Source: Microbacterium sp. VKM Ac-2870
GTDB lineage: Bacteria; Actinomycetota; Actinomycetes; Actinomycetales; Microbacteriaceae
Length of the DNA stretch: 64,000 nt
Reading direction: 5' to 3'
Assembly: GCF_015350795.1 (NCBI RefSeq)
Contig: NZ_JADKSH010000002.1
Span: 678,822 to 742,821, forward strand
Below, in pieces: positions 1 to 8,424 of the stretch. The notes beneath the pieces are model-generated. The model searched no databases. It was not told the origin of the DNA and saw only the letters and a program-made list of their open reading frames with translations. Each line of letters opens with the position of its first letter. The first letter of the stretch is position 1. The translations under genes were made by a program, and so were the position numbers.

Positions 1-1416
1 ATCTCGCTCGGCCCCGGCGTCAAGGTCGAACGCATCACCGCGTTGACGAACAACATCGCATATGCCGTCGCCTCCAACGAGGTGCGCATCCTCGCGCCGA
101 TTCCGGGCAAGAGCGCGATCGGCGTGGAGATCCCCAACGCCGACCGCGAGATCGTCACGCTCGGCGACGTGCTGCGCTCGCCCGCATCGACGAGTCAGAC
201 CCACCCCATGACCATCGGCGTCGGCAAGGACGTCGGCGGCGGCTACGTCGTCGCGAACCTCGCAAAGATGCCCCATCTGCTTGTGGCCGGCTCGACCGGA
301 TCGGGCAAGTCGAGCTTCGTCAACTCGATGATCACCAGCCTGCTCATGCGGGCCAAACCGTCCGAAGTGCGGATGGTGCTCATCGACCCCAAGCGCGTGG
401 AGCTGACGAGCTACGCCGGCGTGCCGCACCTGATCACCCCTATCATCACGAACCCGAAGAAGGCGGCCGAAGCGCTGCAATGGGTCGTGAAAGAGATGGA
501 CATGCGATACGACGACCTCGCGTCGTTCGGCTTCCGCCACATCGACGACTTCAACCGCGCCGTCGTCGCCGGGGAGATCAACCTCCCGGTCGGCAGCGAG
601 CGGGTGCTGAAGCCCTATCCATACCTGCTGGTCGTCGTCGACGAGCTCGCCGACCTCATGATGGTCGCCCCGCGCGATGTCGAAGATTCGATCGTTCGCA
701 TCACCCAGCTGGCGCGCGCGAGCGGCATCCACCTCGTGCTGGCCACCCAGCGGCCCTCGGTCGACGTGGTCACGGGCCTCATCAAGGCCAATGTGCCGTC
801 GCGACTCGCCTTCGCCGTGACGAGCGTCACCGACTCGCGCGTCATCCTCGACCAGCCGGGCGCCGACCGCCTCATCGGCCAGGGCGACGGGCTGTTCCTG
901 CCGATGGGCGCCTCCAAAGCCATCCGCGTGCAGGGCGCGTGGGTGGCGGAGAGCGAGATCGAGAAGGTCGTCAACCACGTCAAGAACCAGGCACGGCCCG
1001 ACTATCGCTCCGATGTGCAGGTCGTCGCGGAGAAGAAAGAGATCGACGCGGATATCGGCGACGACCTCGACCTGCTGCTGGCTGCCGCGGAGCAGATCAT
1101 CTCCACCCAGTTCGGGTCGACCTCGATGCTGCAGCGCAAGCTCCGCGTCGGCTTCGCCAAGGCCGGCCGTCTGATGGACCTGCTCGAGTCGCGAGAGATC
1201 GTGGGCCCGTCGGAGGGTTCCAAGGCCCGCGATGTGCTCGTCACTCCCGATCAGCTGCCGGAGGTGCTGGCGCGGCTGCGCGGAGACAAGCCGCCCGCTG
1301 CGGTCCCGGCGGACCCGTACGGCCCGGATGCCGTGGCGTCGCAGTTCAGCGGCCTGGAGGCCGTCGACGGTGACGAGGGCTCCGAGGACGCCTGGAGTCT
1401 CACGGGCCGGGACTGA
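1..1416 (+). CDS. ftsK: DNA translocase FtsK/SpoIIIE, 5'-truncated by window edge
   Basis: The frame is already open at base 1, so this is the C-terminal part of a longer protein; no start codon is inside the window. It encodes the motor and DNA-reading parts of the septal DNA translocase that clears and orients chromosomes during division. The Walker A loop [10 protein letters not shown] (about bases 283-315) and Walker B strand [12 protein letters not shown] (about 625-660) are intact. The last third contains the winged-helix gamma domain ([15 protein letters not shown] onward, about 1066-1290) that recognises polar KOPS-type sites. A short acidic tail ends the protein. The N-terminal membrane segments and linker lie upstream of the window. 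Confidence 0.96.
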   Translation: MSLGPGVKVERITALTNNIAYAVASNEVRILAPIPGKSAIGVEIPNADREIVTLGDVLRSPASTSQTHPMTIGVGKDVGGGYVVANLAKMPHLLVAGSTGSGKSSFVNSMITSLLMRAKPSEVRMVLIDPKRVELTSYAGVPHLITPIITNPKKAAEALQWVVKEMDMRYDDLASFGFRHIDDFNRAVVAGEINLPVGSERVLKPYPYLLVVVDELADLMMVAPRDVEDSIVRITQLARASGIHLVLATQRPSVDVVTGLIKANVPSRLAFAVTSVTDSRVILDQPGADRLIGQGDGLFLPMGASKAIRVQGAWVAESEIEKVVNHVKNQARPDYRSDVQVVAEKKEIDADIGDDLDLLLAAAEQIISTQFGSTSMLQRKLRVGFAKAGRLMDLLESREIVGPSEGSKARDVLVTPDQLPEVLARLRGDKPPAAVPADPYGPDAVASQFSGLEAVDGDEGSEDAWSLTGRD

Positions 1417-1441
1417 AAGCCCCGAAAGGTAGGCTCTGCTC

Positions 1442-2026
1442 GTGGCGATTCCCCGGCAGCTCCCCAATGCGATCACGATCGTGCGCATCCTCTGCGCACC
1501 GATCTTCCTGTGGATGCTCCTGGCCGACCAGGGCGCGGACGGTGCCCTGCGCTGGTGGGCGGCGGTCCTGTTCATCGTCGCGATCGCGACCGACGGCATC
1601 GACGGCTACCTCGCGCGTCGGTACGAGGTCGTCACCGATCTCGGCAAGCTGCTCGACCCCATCGCCGACAAGGCGTTGACCGGCTGCGCCTTCGTCGGTC
1701 TGTCGATCCTGGGCGAACTGCCGGTGTGGGTCACCGTGCTCGTGCTCGTGCGGGAGATCGGCATCACGGTACACCGCCTGGTGGTCGCGAGCGACCACGT
1801 CGTCGCCGCCGCCTGGATGGGCAAGCTGAAGACCGTCGCTCAGGCGGTCGCGCTCTCGCTCGCCCTCCTGCCGCTGTGGACCGTCGTGGGGGAGTGGATC
1901 CACGTCGTCAACACGGTCACGATGTGGATCGCCGTGATCCTCACCCTCGCCAGCGGTCTCGACTACGTCGTGACCGAGGTGCGCGGGGCACGGGGCTCAC
2001 GGGGCGCGGACGGATCTGCGCGATGA
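1442..2026 (+). CDS. pgsA: CDP-diacylglycerol--glycerol-3-phosphate 3-phosphatidyltransferase
   Basis: Integral membrane enzyme making phosphatidylglycerol-phosphate from CDP-diacylglycerol and glycerol-3-phosphate, the committed step to phosphatidylglycerol and cardiolipin. The CDP-alcohol phosphotransferase signature DG-x2-AR-x8-G-x3-D-x3-D is complete (DGIDGYLARR...GKLLDPIADK, about residues 44-70), and several hydrophobic helices surround it. The GTG start at 1442 is preceded by a -10-like TAGGCT at 1430-1435 with a 6-nt gap and no Shine-Dalgarno, suggesting a leaderless message. Its stop overlaps the cinA start (ATGA), so the two are translationally coupled. Position after ftsK is conserved in actinobacteria. 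Confidence 0.93.
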   Translation: MAIPRQLPNAITIVRILCAPIFLWMLLADQGADGALRWWAAVLFIVAIATDGIDGYLARRYEVVTDLGKLLDPIADKALTGCAFVGLSILGELPVWVTVLVLVREIGITVHRLVVASDHVVAAAWMGKLKTVAQAVALSLALLPLWTVVGEWIHVVNTVTMWIAVILTLASGLDYVVTEVRGARGSRGADGSAR

Positions 2027-2580
2027 GCACGCCCTCGATTCCAGGCTCCTTCGAGTCCGACCTCGCTGAGGAGCTCGAGAGCACGCAGGTCTCGGCCGGA
2101 CGCCGCACCGATCCCGAGCGCCTCGTCGCGCGTCTCGCCGAGCTTGGCTGGACGATCGCCGCGGCGGAGTCGCTCACCGGTGGGCTGGTCGCGGCATCCA
2201 TCGTCTCGGTGTCCGGCGCCTCTCGTGTCTTCCGCGGCGGGGTCGTCGCCTACGCCACCGACGTCAAGGCGAGTCTCCTCGGTGTGGAGCAGCACCTGCT
2301 CGACGCACATGGGCCGGTACATCCGCGTGTCGCCAGCCAGATGGCCGAGGGAGCGCGCCGCGCTCTCGGCCGCGATGGCGTGCCCGCCGACGTGGGAATC
2401 GCGACGACCGGCATCGCCGGGCCCGTCTCGCCCGACGGACAACCGGTGGGCACCGTGCACATCGCGGTCGCGACGCCGCTGGGCTCGCGCGTCGAATCGG
2501 CGCAGCTCGATGGTGATCGCAACGGCATCCGCGCGGAGTCCGCGGCACGCGCCATTCGGCTCGTTCTCGACGCTCTGTGA
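2023..2580 (+). CDS. cinA: CinA-like nicotinamide-nucleotide amidohydrolase (PncC domain only)
   Basis: 185-residue protein consisting only of the CinA C-terminal domain, which in characterised homologs deamidates nicotinamide mononucleotide to nicotinate mononucleotide (pyridine nucleotide salvage). Family motifs AAESLTGGLVAASI (about residues 47-60), GGVVAYATDVKASLLGV, and TTGIAGPVSPDGQPVGTVHIA are present. The N-terminal MoaB-like domain of full-length CinA is absent, as is usual in actinobacteria. The ATG at 2023 overlaps the pgsA stop by 4 nt. Sits in the conserved ftsK-pgsA-cinA-clgR-recA order. Confidence 0.9.
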   Translation: MSTPSIPGSFESDLAEELESTQVSAGRRTDPERLVARLAELGWTIAAAESLTGGLVAASIVSVSGASRVFRGGVVAYATDVKASLLGVEQHLLDAHGPVHPRVASQMAEGARRALGRDGVPADVGIATTGIAGPVSPDGQPVGTVHIAVATPLGSRVESAQLDGDRNGIRAESAARAIRLVLDAL

Positions 2581-2766
2581 ACGCCCGTCCCCGCGCCGCG
2601 GTCGGTGACGCGGGGAATACCTCTCGTGTCGGGCCGGTTACGTATGAGCGATTCCCAACCATTACCCAGGCCTCGAGGGCTATCGTGGCCAGCACGTCGG
2701 GTACTGTTGTCCACCCGGGCACGCAGATCCGGACAGGGAATCACGAGTAGAGGAGGGGGCCCGAAC

Positions 2767-3087
2767 ATGATCCTGGTTCGTCAGGAGATCGGCGAAGTCC
2801 TGCGCGACTTCCGTCTGCAGAAGGGGCGCACCCTCCGTCAGGTCGCCGGCCGCGCGAGCGTCGCTCTCGGTTATCTCAGCGAAGTGGAGCGCGGTCAGAA
2901 AGAGGCATCGAGCGAGATCCTCGCCTCGGTCGCCGAAGCGCTCGACGTTCCCATCTCGACCATCATGCGTGAAGTGGGTGACCGTCTGTCGGTGCTGGAA
3001 GGCCTGCAGGTCTTCCCCGACGTCGTCCCCGACGACCTGGCCGCCCTCGAGGAGGGCATGGTTCAGCCCGAACTTTCGCTGCGCTGA
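2767..3087 (+). CDS. clgR: XRE-family transcriptional activator ClgR
   Basis: 106-residue DNA-binding protein with an N-terminal helix-turn-helix (about residues 14-68, QVAGRASVALGYLSEVERGQKEASSEIL) and a short C-terminal tail. Its position between cinA and the DUF3046/recA genes matches ClgR, the actinobacterial activator of clp protease genes. ATG 2767 follows an excellent AGAGGAGG ribosome-binding site. An upstream in-frame start at 2605 gives a low-complexity N-terminus without HTH homology and is rejected. The preceding 186 bp (2581-2766) holds a possible -10 TACTGT at 2702-2707 and is probably the clgR promoter. Identification rests on sequence type plus gene order. Confidence 0.88.
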   Translation: MILVRQEIGEVLRDFRLQKGRTLRQVAGRASVALGYLSEVERGQKEASSEILASVAEALDVPISTIMREVGDRLSVLEGLQVFPDVVPDDLAALEEGMVQPELSLR

Positions 3088-3088
3088 C

Positions 3089-3313
3089 GTGCGGCGCAGT
3101 GAATTCGCGCGAGCCGTCAACGACGAGTTCGGCGGGCGCGGTGCGACACTGGTCGCCGATCTCGCGCTGTCCGCGATCGGCCACCGCACGGCCGCGCAGG
3201 CACTGGATGACGGCCTAGATCCACGAGACATCTGGCTCGCCCTCTGCGCCGAGACCGACGTACCTCTCTCGCGTCGCCACGGCGTCGGCCTGAGGGAGCC
3301 GCGCAAGCGCTGA
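3089..3313 (+). CDS. DUF3046 family protein
   Basis: 74-residue protein, GTG start 3089 one base after the clgR stop, so translation is probably coupled. It shows the DUF3046 pattern: MRRSEFARAVNDEFG at the start, then ATLVADLALSAIGHRTAAQALDDG and DPRDIWLALCAETDVP. The family is confined to actinobacteria and almost always lies just upstream of recA; its function is unknown. No membrane segment or signal peptide is visible. Confidence 0.85.
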   Translation: MRRSEFARAVNDEFGGRGATLVADLALSAIGHRTAAQALDDGLDPRDIWLALCAETDVPLSRRHGVGLREPRKR

Positions 3314-3371
3314 GCAGCGGCCGTGTTGGTGAGCGGGCGCTCGGCGAACAGCCGTGCGGCGTGTCGACGCA

Positions 3372-3387
3372 TCGAAACTCTGTTCGA
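3372..3387. promoter_or_regulatory. SOS (LexA) box upstream of recA
   Basis: TCGAAACTCTGTTCGA is a perfect TCGAA-N6-TTCGA palindrome, the actinobacterial LexA operator type. It lies 220 bp before recA in the 294-bp gap 3314-3607. A weak -10-like TAGGCT follows at 3394-3399, so LexA bound here would cover the promoter. The rest of the gap is presumably the recA leader, ending in an AGAAGGAG ribosome-binding site near 3594. Confidence 0.85.
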
Positions 3388-3607
3388 TGCGCGTAGGCTC
3401 CTGCACAGGAGATGAACCGGGACTTTTGTCCACAGTATGCGGTGCCTCGGCGACGGATGTCGGAGCCCCTCTCTACCGTGGACAACGTCATCACGACACC
3501 TCCGCCTTGTCGCAGCGTCCTTCCCGTCGGGGAGGAGCGCGACAGCCTACAGGCGACGGAATCCCGACGCGGCGCAGCCGCCGACGGCAGAGCAGAAGGA
3601 GCACGCC

Positions 3608-4663
3608 ATGCCCTCACCCGCTGATCGCGAGAAGGCCCTCGAATCCGCCCTCGCGCAGATCGACCGGCAGTTCGGAAAGGGCTCGGTCATGCGGCTGGGC
3701 AGCGACGACCGCGCCCCGGTCGAGGTCATTCCCACCGGCTCCATCGCCCTGGACGTCGCTCTCGGCGTGGGCGGACTGCCGCGCGGACGCATCATCGAGA
3801 TTTACGGCCCGGAGTCGTCGGGTAAGACCACATTGACCCTGCACGCCATCGCGAACGTGCAGCGCGCCGGTGGCATCGCCGCCTTCGTCGACGCGGAGCA
3901 CGCGCTGGATCCCGACTACGCCCAGAAGCTGGGCGTCGACATCGACCAGCTCCTCGTCTCGCAGCCCGACACGGGGGAGCAGGCGCTCGAGATCGCCGAC
4001 ATGCTCGTTCGATCCGGGGCCATCGACCTCGTCGTGATCGACTCGGTCGCGGCACTCGTGCCCAAGGCCGAGATCGAGGGTGAGATGGGTGACTCGCACG
4101 TCGGTCTGCAGGCCCGCCTGATGTCGCAGGCACTCCGCAAGCTCACCGGTGGGCTCAGCCAGACCAACACGACGATGATCTTCATCAACCAGCTGCGCGA
4201 GAAGATCGGCGTCTTCTTCGGTTCGCCCGAGACCACCGCCGGCGGTAAGGCGCTCAAGTTCTACGCCTCGGTGCGCCTCGACATCCGACGCATCGAAACG
4301 CTGAAAGACGGCACCGAAGCGGTGGGTAACCGTACTCGTGTCAAGGTCGTCAAGAACAAGATGGCTCCTCCCTTCAAGCAGGCCGAGTTCGACATCCTCT
4401 ACGGCACCGGCATCTCGCGTGAGGGTTCCCTCATCGACTTCGGTGTGGAGCACGCGATCGTGAAGAAGTCGGGCGCGTGGTACACGTACGACGGGGAGCA
4501 GCTGGGTCAGGGCAAGGAGAACGCTCGTAACTTCCTGCTCAAGAACACTGACATCGCCGCCGACATCGAGACCAAGATCAAGCAGAAGCTCGGAATCGGT
4601 CAGCCGCGAGGCACAGCCGAGACCGCGCCGGCCGACGACCTGGCTGCGCGCCGCCCGGCCTGA
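3608..4663 (+). CDS. recA: Recombinase RecA
   Basis: 351-residue ATP-dependent strand-exchange protein and co-protease that triggers LexA cleavage. Walker A GPESSGKT is at residues 67-74. Also present are the catalytic region [13 protein letters not shown], Walker [11 protein letters not shown], the L2 loop motif [26 protein letters not shown] and a short acidic C-terminal tail. Length is normal for the family. ATG 3608 is chosen over upstream in-frame starts because it has a strong ribosome-binding site and gives the canonical N-terminus. Its stop overlaps the recX start (TGATG), so recA-recX form an SOS-controlled operon. Confidence 0.98.
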   Translation: MPSPADREKALESALAQIDRQFGKGSVMRLGSDDRAPVEVIPTGSIALDVALGVGGLPRGRIIEIYGPESSGKTTLTLHAIANVQRAGGIAAFVDAEHALDPDYAQKLGVDIDQLLVSQPDTGEQALEIADMLVRSGAIDLVVIDSVAALVPKAEIEGEMGDSHVGLQARLMSQALRKLTGGLSQTNTTMIFINQLREKIGVFFGSPETTAGGKALKFYASVRLDIRRIETLKDGTEAVGNRTRVKVVKNKMAPPFKQAEFDILYGTGISREGSLIDFGVEHAIVKKSGAWYTYDGEQLGQGKENARNFLLKNTDIAADIETKIKQKLGIGQPRGTAETAPADDLAARRPA

Positions 4664-5394
4664 TGACCGCACAGCGCCACGAGGGCGAGCGCGATGAACT
4701 CGCCCCCGTGATCCCGCTCTTTGGAGGGCGGACGCCGAACCCGGAAGCTGCCGTGCCTCCGGACAGTCGGGCGCACGGTGCTCGTGAGCGCGTTGCGGAG
4801 GACGCGGGGGCGTCGCACGTCGACAGCGACAACACCTGGCATGTGACCTGGACGCAAGATCAGGCCGAGGCCGACCTCGACACCGACACAGCCGCCCTCG
4901 CCGAGAGTGTGGAGGCGGCGCTGCTGAAACGCCTCCGTACGCGATCGCTGTCGGAGCGGGAGGCGCGCGCTTACGTCCGCGAGCGAGAGCTCGCCGACGA
5001 CGCGGCGGATCACGTCATCGAACGGCTGCGTCGGCACGGCTATCTGGACGACGCGGCGCTGGCCGAGCAACTGGTGCACAGCGGCGTCGAGCGGAAAGGT
5101 CAAGGACGGGTGATGCTCGTCCAGGCGCTCACCAAGCGGGGCATCGCGCGCGATGTGATCGATGCCGCGTTGGACGGGCTACCCGACGACGAAGCGGAGC
5201 GGGCGCTCGAGTTCGCGCGCCAGAAGGCCCACGCTATGCGCGATCTCGATCGTGACACAGCGCTGCGGCGCCTGTCGGGGCAGCTCGCTCGCCGCGGCTA
5301 CGGAGCGACGGCTCTGTCTGCCGCGCGTCAGGCTCTCGACGAAGTCGGTCGTCCGTCGCGTCGACCGTCGGCGGGAACCGTCCGCTTCGAGTGA
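4663..5394 (+). CDS. recX: Regulatory protein RecX
   Basis: 243-residue modulator that inhibits or limits RecA filaments. The C-terminal two thirds carries the tandem three-helix RecX repeats (ALLKRLRTRSLSEREARAYV..., ...YLDDAALAEQLV..., QALTKRGIARDVIDAAL, ALRRLSGQLARRGYG). The first 75 residues are a variable, probably disordered extension with an N-terminal VIPLFGGRTP segment often seen in actinobacterial RecX. The start overlaps the recA stop by one base. It converges with the iron-transport operon, leaving only 6 nt between them. Confidence 0.92.
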   Translation: MTAQRHEGERDELAPVIPLFGGRTPNPEAAVPPDSRAHGARERVAEDAGASHVDSDNTWHVTWTQDQAEADLDTDTAALAESVEAALLKRLRTRSLSEREARAYVRERELADDAADHVIERLRRHGYLDDAALAEQLVHSGVERKGQGRVMLVQALTKRGIARDVIDAALDGLPDDEAERALEFARQKAHAMRDLDRDTALRRLSGQLARRGYGATALSAARQALDEVGRPSRRPSAGTVRFE

Positions 5395-5400
5395 TGCTCG

Positions 5401-6171
5401 TCAGACCACGGCGCGCAGGTACGTGATGGTCGGGCGGCCGTTCGACGGATCGACGTTTACGACGGTGCGCACTTCGTAGACGTCCGCGATCAGCTGCGGC
5501 GTCAGCACCTCCGCCGGCGTTCCCGCGGCAACCACCGCACCGGCACTCAGCACCAGGATGTGATCGCAGAACATCGCCGCGAGGTTCAGATCGTGCAGGG
5601 CGACGACGGTGGTCACCGGAAGCGTCGCCACGAGCGCGAGCAGGTCGAGCTGATGTCGGATGTCCAGATGGTTCGTCGGCTCGTCGAGCAGCAGTTCCCG
5701 CGGCTCCTGCGCCAGCGCCCGAGCGATGTGTGCGCGCTGGCGTTCGCCGCCCGAGAGCGCATGCCAATCCTGATCCGCCTTGGGTGTCAGCTGAACATGA
5801 GCGAGCGCGGCATCCACCGCACGATCGTCGGCCGTGGTGTCGCCTCCCCAGAGTGAGCGATATGGCGTTCGACCGAGCCGCACCACATCGCGCACCGTGA
5901 GCTCGACGTCGGTGTCGGCGTGCTGCGACACCGTCGCGACGGCGCGGGCCACGGCTCGGGGGCGGAGAGAAGTGATGTCGGCGTCGTCGAGCCTCACCAC
6001 GCCGGCGTCGGGACGCGCCACGCCGTGCAACAGTCGCAGAAGCGATGACTTGCCCGACCCGTTCGGGCCCAACAGTCCGACCGTCGAACCCGTGGCGGGG
6101 TGCAGCGAAACGCCGTCGACGACAAGCCTGCCGCCACGTCGCCACGACACGCGGTCTGCCGACAGCGTCAT
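5401..6171 (-). CDS. Iron-siderophore ABC transporter ATP-binding protein (FecE/FhuC type)
   Basis: 256-residue ATPase energising the importer encoded with it. Motifs in order: Walker A GPNGSGKSS (about residues 35-43), Q-loop VSQHAD, signature LSGGERQRAHIARAL, Walker B ELLLDEPTNHLD and H-loop ALHDL. The spacing and the TNHLD variant match the FecE/BtuD group of metal-chelate importers. Its start overlaps the permease stop (ATGA). The substrate is inferred to be a ferric siderophore from the DtxR-like box upstream of the operon; heme or cobalamin cannot be excluded from the ATPase alone. Confidence 0.92.
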   Translation of the reverse strand: MTLSADRVSWRRGGRLVVDGVSLHPATGSTVGLLGPNGSGKSSLLRLLHGVARPDAGVVRLDDADITSLRPRAVARAVATVSQHADTDVELTVRDVVRLGRTPYRSLWGGDTTADDRAVDAALAHVQLTPKADQDWHALSGGERQRAHIARALAQEPRELLLDEPTNHLDIRHQLDLLALVATLPVTTVVALHDLNLAAMFCDHILVLSAGAVVAAGTPAEVLTPQLIADVYEVRTVVNVDPSNGRPTITYLRAVV

Positions 6172-7238
6172 CCGCGCACCTTCCGCCGACGCACCAGCAG
6201 CGCGACGAAAACCGGCACACCCACCAGCGCGGTGCCCACCCCGACGGGCAGCGGCGACGGGGCGAAGACGGTGCGCGACGCGGCATCCACCCACACCATG
6301 AAGAGGGCGCCGAGCACGATCGTCGTGGGAATGACCCGTGCGTGGCGTGAGCCGACCAGCAGCCGCGCGGCGTGGGGAAGCACGAGGCCGACGAAGCCGA
6401 TGGCGCCGGCGACGCTGACGAGGGTGGCGGTGAGGAGTGCGGTGAGCACGAACAGCAGCAGGCGCACGCGGCCCACATGGATGCCGAGTGAGGCGGCGAC
6501 GTCGTCGCCGAACGCGAACGCGTCGAGAATGTGTGCCGACGCGCTCACGAGAACGGCCCCGACGGCTACGACGGCAACGGCGAGCCACACCTGGCTCCAC
6601 CGCATCCCCTCGAGCGATCCGAGCAGCCAGAACATCACGCCCCGCGTCGCATCGGAGTCGGCGAAGGCGAAGACGACCAGTGACGTCACGGCCGAGAAGA
6701 AGTGGGTGCCGGCGACACCGGCGAGGATGACGCCCGAGGTGGCCGCGGCCGCCGCGCGCGCGAGCAACAGCACGACCGCGAACGCGATCAGCGCGCCGGC
6801 GAACGCGCCGGCCGACAGCCCCAGCGCGCCGCCACCGAGTCCCAGGACGGCGACCAGCACCGCACCGGTCGACGCGCCCGAAGACACCCCCAGCACGAAG
6901 GGATCGGCCAGCGGGTTGCGCAGCAGCGCCTGCATGACCACGCCGCAGAGCCCCAGGCCCGCCCCGCACGCGGCGGCGACGAGCGCCCGCGGTAGCCGGT
7001 CTTCCCAGACGATCGCGTTCGCGGCGGCGCGCACGGGGATATCGGTGAGGCCGAGGTTGTTCGAGACGATGTCGCGAACGTTCACCAGCGAGACGTCGGC
7101 CGCGCCGAACGTCATCGCCGCGGCCACCGATGCGATGAGCGCGACGACACCCAGCCCGACGACGAGGGGGGCGCCGACTCTGCCGGTCCCGCGGCGCGGC
7201 GCCTCCGCTGCCGTCGTGGGCATCGTCGTCGTGCTCAT
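6168..7238 (-). CDS. Iron-siderophore ABC transporter permease (FecCD family)
   Basis: 356-residue polytopic membrane protein of the FecCD/BtuC type with about ten hydrophobic segments. Recognisable family blocks are LPRALVAAACGAGLGLCGVVMQ (about residues 83-105), NPLADPFVLGVSSGAS and GFVGLVLPHAARLLVG near the C-terminus, the last contacting the ATPase. The ATG at 7238 overlaps the stop of the binding-protein gene by 4 nt and is preferred over an upstream ATG at 7262 that would lie inside it. A single permease is present, so it would act as a homodimer. Confidence 0.92.
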   Translation of the reverse strand: MSTTTMPTTAAEAPRRGTGRVGAPLVVGLGVVALIASVAAAMTFGAADVSLVNVRDIVSNNLGLTDIPVRAAANAIVWEDRLPRALVAAACGAGLGLCGVVMQALLRNPLADPFVLGVSSGASTGAVLVAVLGLGGGALGLSAGAFAGALIAFAVVLLLARAAAAATSGVILAGVAGTHFFSAVTSLVVFAFADSDATRGVMFWLLGSLEGMRWSQVWLAVAVVAVGAVLVSASAHILDAFAFGDDVAASLGIHVGRVRLLLFVLTALLTATLVSVAGAIGFVGLVLPHAARLLVGSRHARVIPTTIVLGALFMVWVDAASRTVFAPSPLPVGVGTALVGVPVFVALLVRRRKVRG

Positions 7239-8302
7239 CCCTGCGCTTTCTTGGTGTCCCACCAGGTACGGATCTTCTCCAGCGCGTCCACGAAGCGGAT
7301 CGACGGATTCAGCTCGGCACCGTGCAACGCGATGATCGAGTTCGTCTGCACGGCGGGAATCGTGCGGGCAAGCGGATCCTGCGTGAGGAAGGTCAGCTTG
7401 TCATTGAGGCGATCACCGGGAAAGCGATCACGCTGCAGATCGCCCACGACGAGCACCGACGGCTGCGCCGCGACCATCGACTCCCAGCCGACGCCCGGCC
7501 AGTCGTCCGTGCTGCCGGCATACACATTGGTCATCCCCGTCATGGAGGCCAGCATCTGTGCCCAGCCGAGGCCCCCAGCGACGTAGGGCGTCTTCGTGTC
7601 GGCGAACCAGAAGGCCGCAGAGGCGCCGGAGAAGTCCATCCCCTGCGTGGCCGCCGCGGCACGGCTCGTGAGGTCGGCGATGAGCTTGTCGCCGCGGCTC
7701 TGCACGTCGAAGATCGTCGCGAGCTCGCGGATCTCCGTATAGAGCGTGTCGACCGTGAGTGGGGTCGTGCGCTGCCCGGTGCCGCCGTTGACGCTCTTGC
7801 CATTGTCGCAGTCGCTGGGTGCGAGGTACGACGGGATGCCGCTGGAAGCCAGCCGGTCGCGTGTCACCACGCCGCCCTCCTTGAAGTGGCGGCCGAACGA
7901 GGCGGTGACGAAATCGGGGTCCGCGCCCATCAGCACCTCGTACGTCGGAGCGTTGTCGGCCAGGCGCGGAACGGCGGCGTTCGCGTCGGCCAGGGCCGGG
8001 AGCACGGGATCGGTCCAGGAGGCCGTGCCGACCATGCGGTCCTGCAGACCCAGCGAGAGCAGAATCTCGGTGGAGTCCTGATCGAGTGAGACGGTGCGGG
8101 TCGGGGCGGCGGTGATGGTCACCGTCGTTCCGCAGTTCTCGATCGTCAGCGGATAGCTGGTGCGGCCCTCGCCGGCCGCCGCGCCGCTTGCGGCAGCGGG
8201 AACGGGCTCAGAGGCTCCGCACCCGGTCAGGGCGGTGAGGCCCGTCGCCGCGACGGCGGCAAGGGCGATCGTGCGCAGGGCGCGCGAGACATTCGCTGCC
8301 AT
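7235..8302 (-). CDS. Iron-siderophore ABC transporter substrate-binding lipoprotein
   Basis: 355-residue class III binding protein. The N-terminus is a lipoprotein signal with lipobox LTGC and Cys28 as the predicted lipidation site. The body shows the PeriBP_2 layout: RTVSLDQDSTEILLSLGLQDRMVGTA early and a GVGWESMVAAQPSVLVVGD segment in the second lobe. ATG 8302 is chosen because AAAGGAG precedes it; the in-frame GTG-type start 17 codons upstream would spoil the signal peptide. First gene of a three-gene minus-strand operon. Confidence 0.92.
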   Translation of the reverse strand: MAANVSRALRTIALAAVAATGLTALTGCGASEPVPAAASGAAAGEGRTSYPLTIENCGTTVTITAAPTRTVSLDQDSTEILLSLGLQDRMVGTASWTDPVLPALADANAAVPRLADNAPTYEVLMGADPDFVTASFGRHFKEGGVVTRDRLASSGIPSYLAPSDCDNGKSVNGGTGQRTTPLTVDTLYTEIRELATIFDVQSRGDKLIADLTSRAAAATQGMDFSGASAAFWFADTKTPYVAGGLGWAQMLASMTGMTNVYAGSTDDWPGVGWESMVAAQPSVLVVGDLQRDRFPGDRLNDKLTFLTQDPLARTIPAVQTNSIIALHGAELNPSIRFVDALEKIRTWWDTKKAQG

Positions 8303-8347
8303 GGGACTCCTTTGGTTCTCCGAGCCCCGTGTGGCCGGGGTGGGCAA

Positions 8348-8367
8348 AGGCAAGGGTACCCTAACCT
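8348..8367. promoter_or_regulatory. DtxR/IdeR-like iron box upstream of siderophore importer
   Basis: AGGCAAGGGTACCCTAACCT is an imperfect 20-bp palindrome (16 of 20 positions symmetric) resembling the DtxR/IdeR consensus of TTAGG half-sites. It lies about 45 bp upstream of the binding-protein start, in the 122-bp divergent region shared with miaB. Repression under iron sufficiency is inferred from the motif and from the transporter type. Confidence 0.7.
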
Positions 8368-8424
8368 CCTGGGGTGTCTGCAGCCCGCCGGAACGGCGTC
8401 GGCGGATCGTAGAATGAACGGACC